A stretch of 64,000 bases of DNA from Blastomussa wellsi (taxonomy: Eukaryota > Cnidaria > Anthozoa > Scleractinia > Plerogyridae): assembly GCA_947652115.1 (NCBI GenBank), contig OX393564.1, positions 23,655,076 through 23,719,075 on the forward strand. The letters are read 5' to 3'. The first letter of the stretch is position 1, and each line of letters opens with the position of its first letter. Both the position numbers and the translations under genes were made by a program. The notes beneath the pieces are model-generated. The model ran no database searches. It worked only from the letters and a program-made list of their open reading frames with translations, and had not been told where the DNA came from. Of the stretch, positions 62,404 to 64,000 are shown piece by piece.

Positions 62404-63840
62404 TTATTGTTGAACCAAACGCCGTCTGGCCGGATGTCGTATACACGTGTCCTGTTTGCTGTCACTCAAACACATGGCGTGATCCATCACGTGAAAGATG
62501 TATTGCTGCTCCACAACTCCGTGAAATAAGTAGGCCCCAGGACCATCCGCGTATATGCCTGCAAAAAGGAATGATGTTCAATAGAAAATGTTGAACCCCT
62601 TTCTTTTTTCTACCCATAGTTGTAGTAGTTTGTATGTCAACCAGCTAAGCAAAGGGATCAGTGTGTCAGGCAAAGATGTGCAATTCGTTGTTTCCGTTAT
62701 ACATGTATAGCGAGAAATGCGATACAACGCTGTAGCACGAACGGCATATAATGAGGACTATTAACCACTTCTTTTTTTGGTTCTCGTTTGTATTTCGTCT
62801 TAAACTTTCTCTGTCATAACGAATGTATGTTGACTTTCGGATTATTACAGCGCGGAAACTAAAACCGTGAACACTTGACATTTATTTTTACATTTTTTGT
62901 TATGATTATCCAATGAGAGCTCTTGACATAGACCAATGGATTTAGTGTTTTCAGCACCTAAGAAAGCTAATTCTTCTGTTTCTATCAATGGCTAACATTG
63001 GATAATGGTAAAAAAATGAAAAAATAAATGTCAAGTGTTCACGGTTCGAGTGTCCTCACTGTAATACCTCCGGTATTTTTTTTAATTGGGAAAATTATTA
63101 TTTTTGAGGCTTCCTTAACTTCAAAAGCAATTTTGTTTTTTCCGAAGTAAAGTCCGCGAGCAATGAGTACAGCTGGCGGCCGCGCTATTCCTGGCTATTC
63201 TTAGCTCGCGTGTATAAACGCGCTCTTTCATTCAATTTTTATCGTTTTCGTTCCCAATAACTTTAGAGAAAAAGACAGACTGCTCGCAGTCAAGTTTTAT
63301 TGCTATGACGTCATGCAGACGTCATATCGTTCCAGCTGTTGAGCTTGAGGAATTGAAACCAGAATCGGAAGTACTATACCTGAGAGACCATAGCTCTTGA
63401 GCTAGGTCCTTATTGCCTTCGAGGGAGAACACAGGTTTGTTTTCCCGAACAACGGAAAATGTTTTTTACGTCATTTCGATCCCAAGTCACCGGCAAGGGT
63501 TTTAATAAAACCTCACGAATCTCGGCAATTTTATAATTTATCAACATACCTACGTCATCACCCCCGTGAGTCTCAGAGCTCAACCACACCGTAGACTGCT
63601 GTAAGTAGTCCTTATCTCCCGTGTCCACCCCTGTAAGGTTTTGACGAGAGCCATTTTGGCGTTCTCCCCCGGGTCCGTTAGCATATCCCAGTACTGTGTA
63701 AGGCATTCCGTCCTTTGCTAATGTGGGCTCAGTTTCTCCATATTCACGGGCCAGACCGAAGATTGGATTTCCGCGCACTGCATCCCCGGCCATGGTAAAC
63801 ACGTGTGAATGGTCAGCGGTCACTATCAGAAGAGTTTCGT
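62404..63840 (-). CDS. Alkaline phosphatase, C-terminal exons (5' part beyond window)
   Basis: Two exons are visible: 63550-63840 and 62404-62558, joined in phase 1. The first encodes DETLLIVTADHSHVFTMAGD, which holds the Asp-His zinc ligands, and SETHGGDDV with the third zinc-binding histidine. Between them are the family's PIFGLA and NGPGG segments. The second gives GPGAYLFHGVVEQQYIFHVM and ends after about 20 further residues with TAA (62404-62406). The enzyme hydrolyses phosphate monoesters outside the cell, and coral alkaline phosphatases are linked to calcification and phosphate uptake. NGS and NLT sequons are present. Unlike most animal alkaline phosphatases, the C-terminus (ARRRLVQQ) lacks a hydrophobic GPI-signal tail. 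The N-terminal exons, including the catalytic serine, lie past base 64000. Confidence 0.93.
62863..63046. mobile_element. MITE with AACCGTGAACACTTGACATT ends
   Basis: Inverted arms of about 55 bp carry AACCGTGAACACTTGACATT with TTTTTACATTTTTTG on the left and the complement on the right, followed inward by ATTATCCAATG and CATTGGATAAT. It lies in the intron between the last two alkaline phosphatase exons. Confidence 0.78.
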
Positions 63841-64000
63841 CTGTGACGAAAACGAAAAAAAATATAGTAGATGTTATATTATAAAGCTAGAAGCCTCAAG
63901 CTTTTTAGTTACGATTCCTCCATATCATCGTCACGGATGTTGGAGAATGGTGACATTATGTCTTGATAGTAGTTTTTCTGGTAGATCACGATTACTGTAA
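63841..64000. other. Alkaline phosphatase intron (start)
   Basis: The base after 63840 is the acceptor CTGTGACG (CGTCACAG on the gene strand). No coding similarity is seen up to the window end. Confidence 0.6.

Overview
This window looks like nuclear DNA of an anthozoan cnidarian, most likely a stony coral. The genes are split into many short exons with GT-AG introns, the proteins are animal families, and the introns are full of short foldback elements, tRNA-derived SINEs and Penelope-like retroelement fragments of kinds I recognise from corals. The species cannot be named from the sequence alone.

Layout. (1) 1-7103 is mostly non-coding and repeat-bearing. It holds one intact single-exon class A GPCR on the + strand (4003-4884). 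(2) 7104-36911, - strand, is the endocytic scaffold and Cdc42 exchange factor intersectin (long form). I resolved 37 exons in consistent phase, giving about 1684 residues: EH-EH-coiled coil-five SH3-DH-PH-start of C2. The rest of C2 was not found and probably lies before base 1, so the GPCR would be nested in its last large intron. (3) 36912-37495 is a 584-bp gap between two divergent start codons. (4) 37496-60422, + strand, is the ribosome quality-control E3 ligase listerin (LTN1). It is complete: 26 exons and 1836 residues, ending in an RWD-like region and a C4HC3 RING. (5) 60423-62403 is a convergent intergenic stretch with a large foldback and a 19-bp tandem array. (6) 62404-63840, - strand, holds the last two exons of an alkaline phosphatase that continues past base 64000.

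Intersectin acts in clathrin-mediated endocytosis and Cdc42/actin signalling. Listerin ubiquitinates nascent chains on stalled 60S subunits. They share no known pathway, and their pairing looks positional (a shared promoter region). The most unusual points are a transposon that supplies the sequence just upstream of an intersectin splice acceptor, a phase-compatible alternative first exon for a DH-PH-C2 short product, a fifth-to-last SH3 signature change in SH3D, Penelope-type terminal repeats with hammerhead-like motifs, and an orphan coding exon inside a listerin intron.
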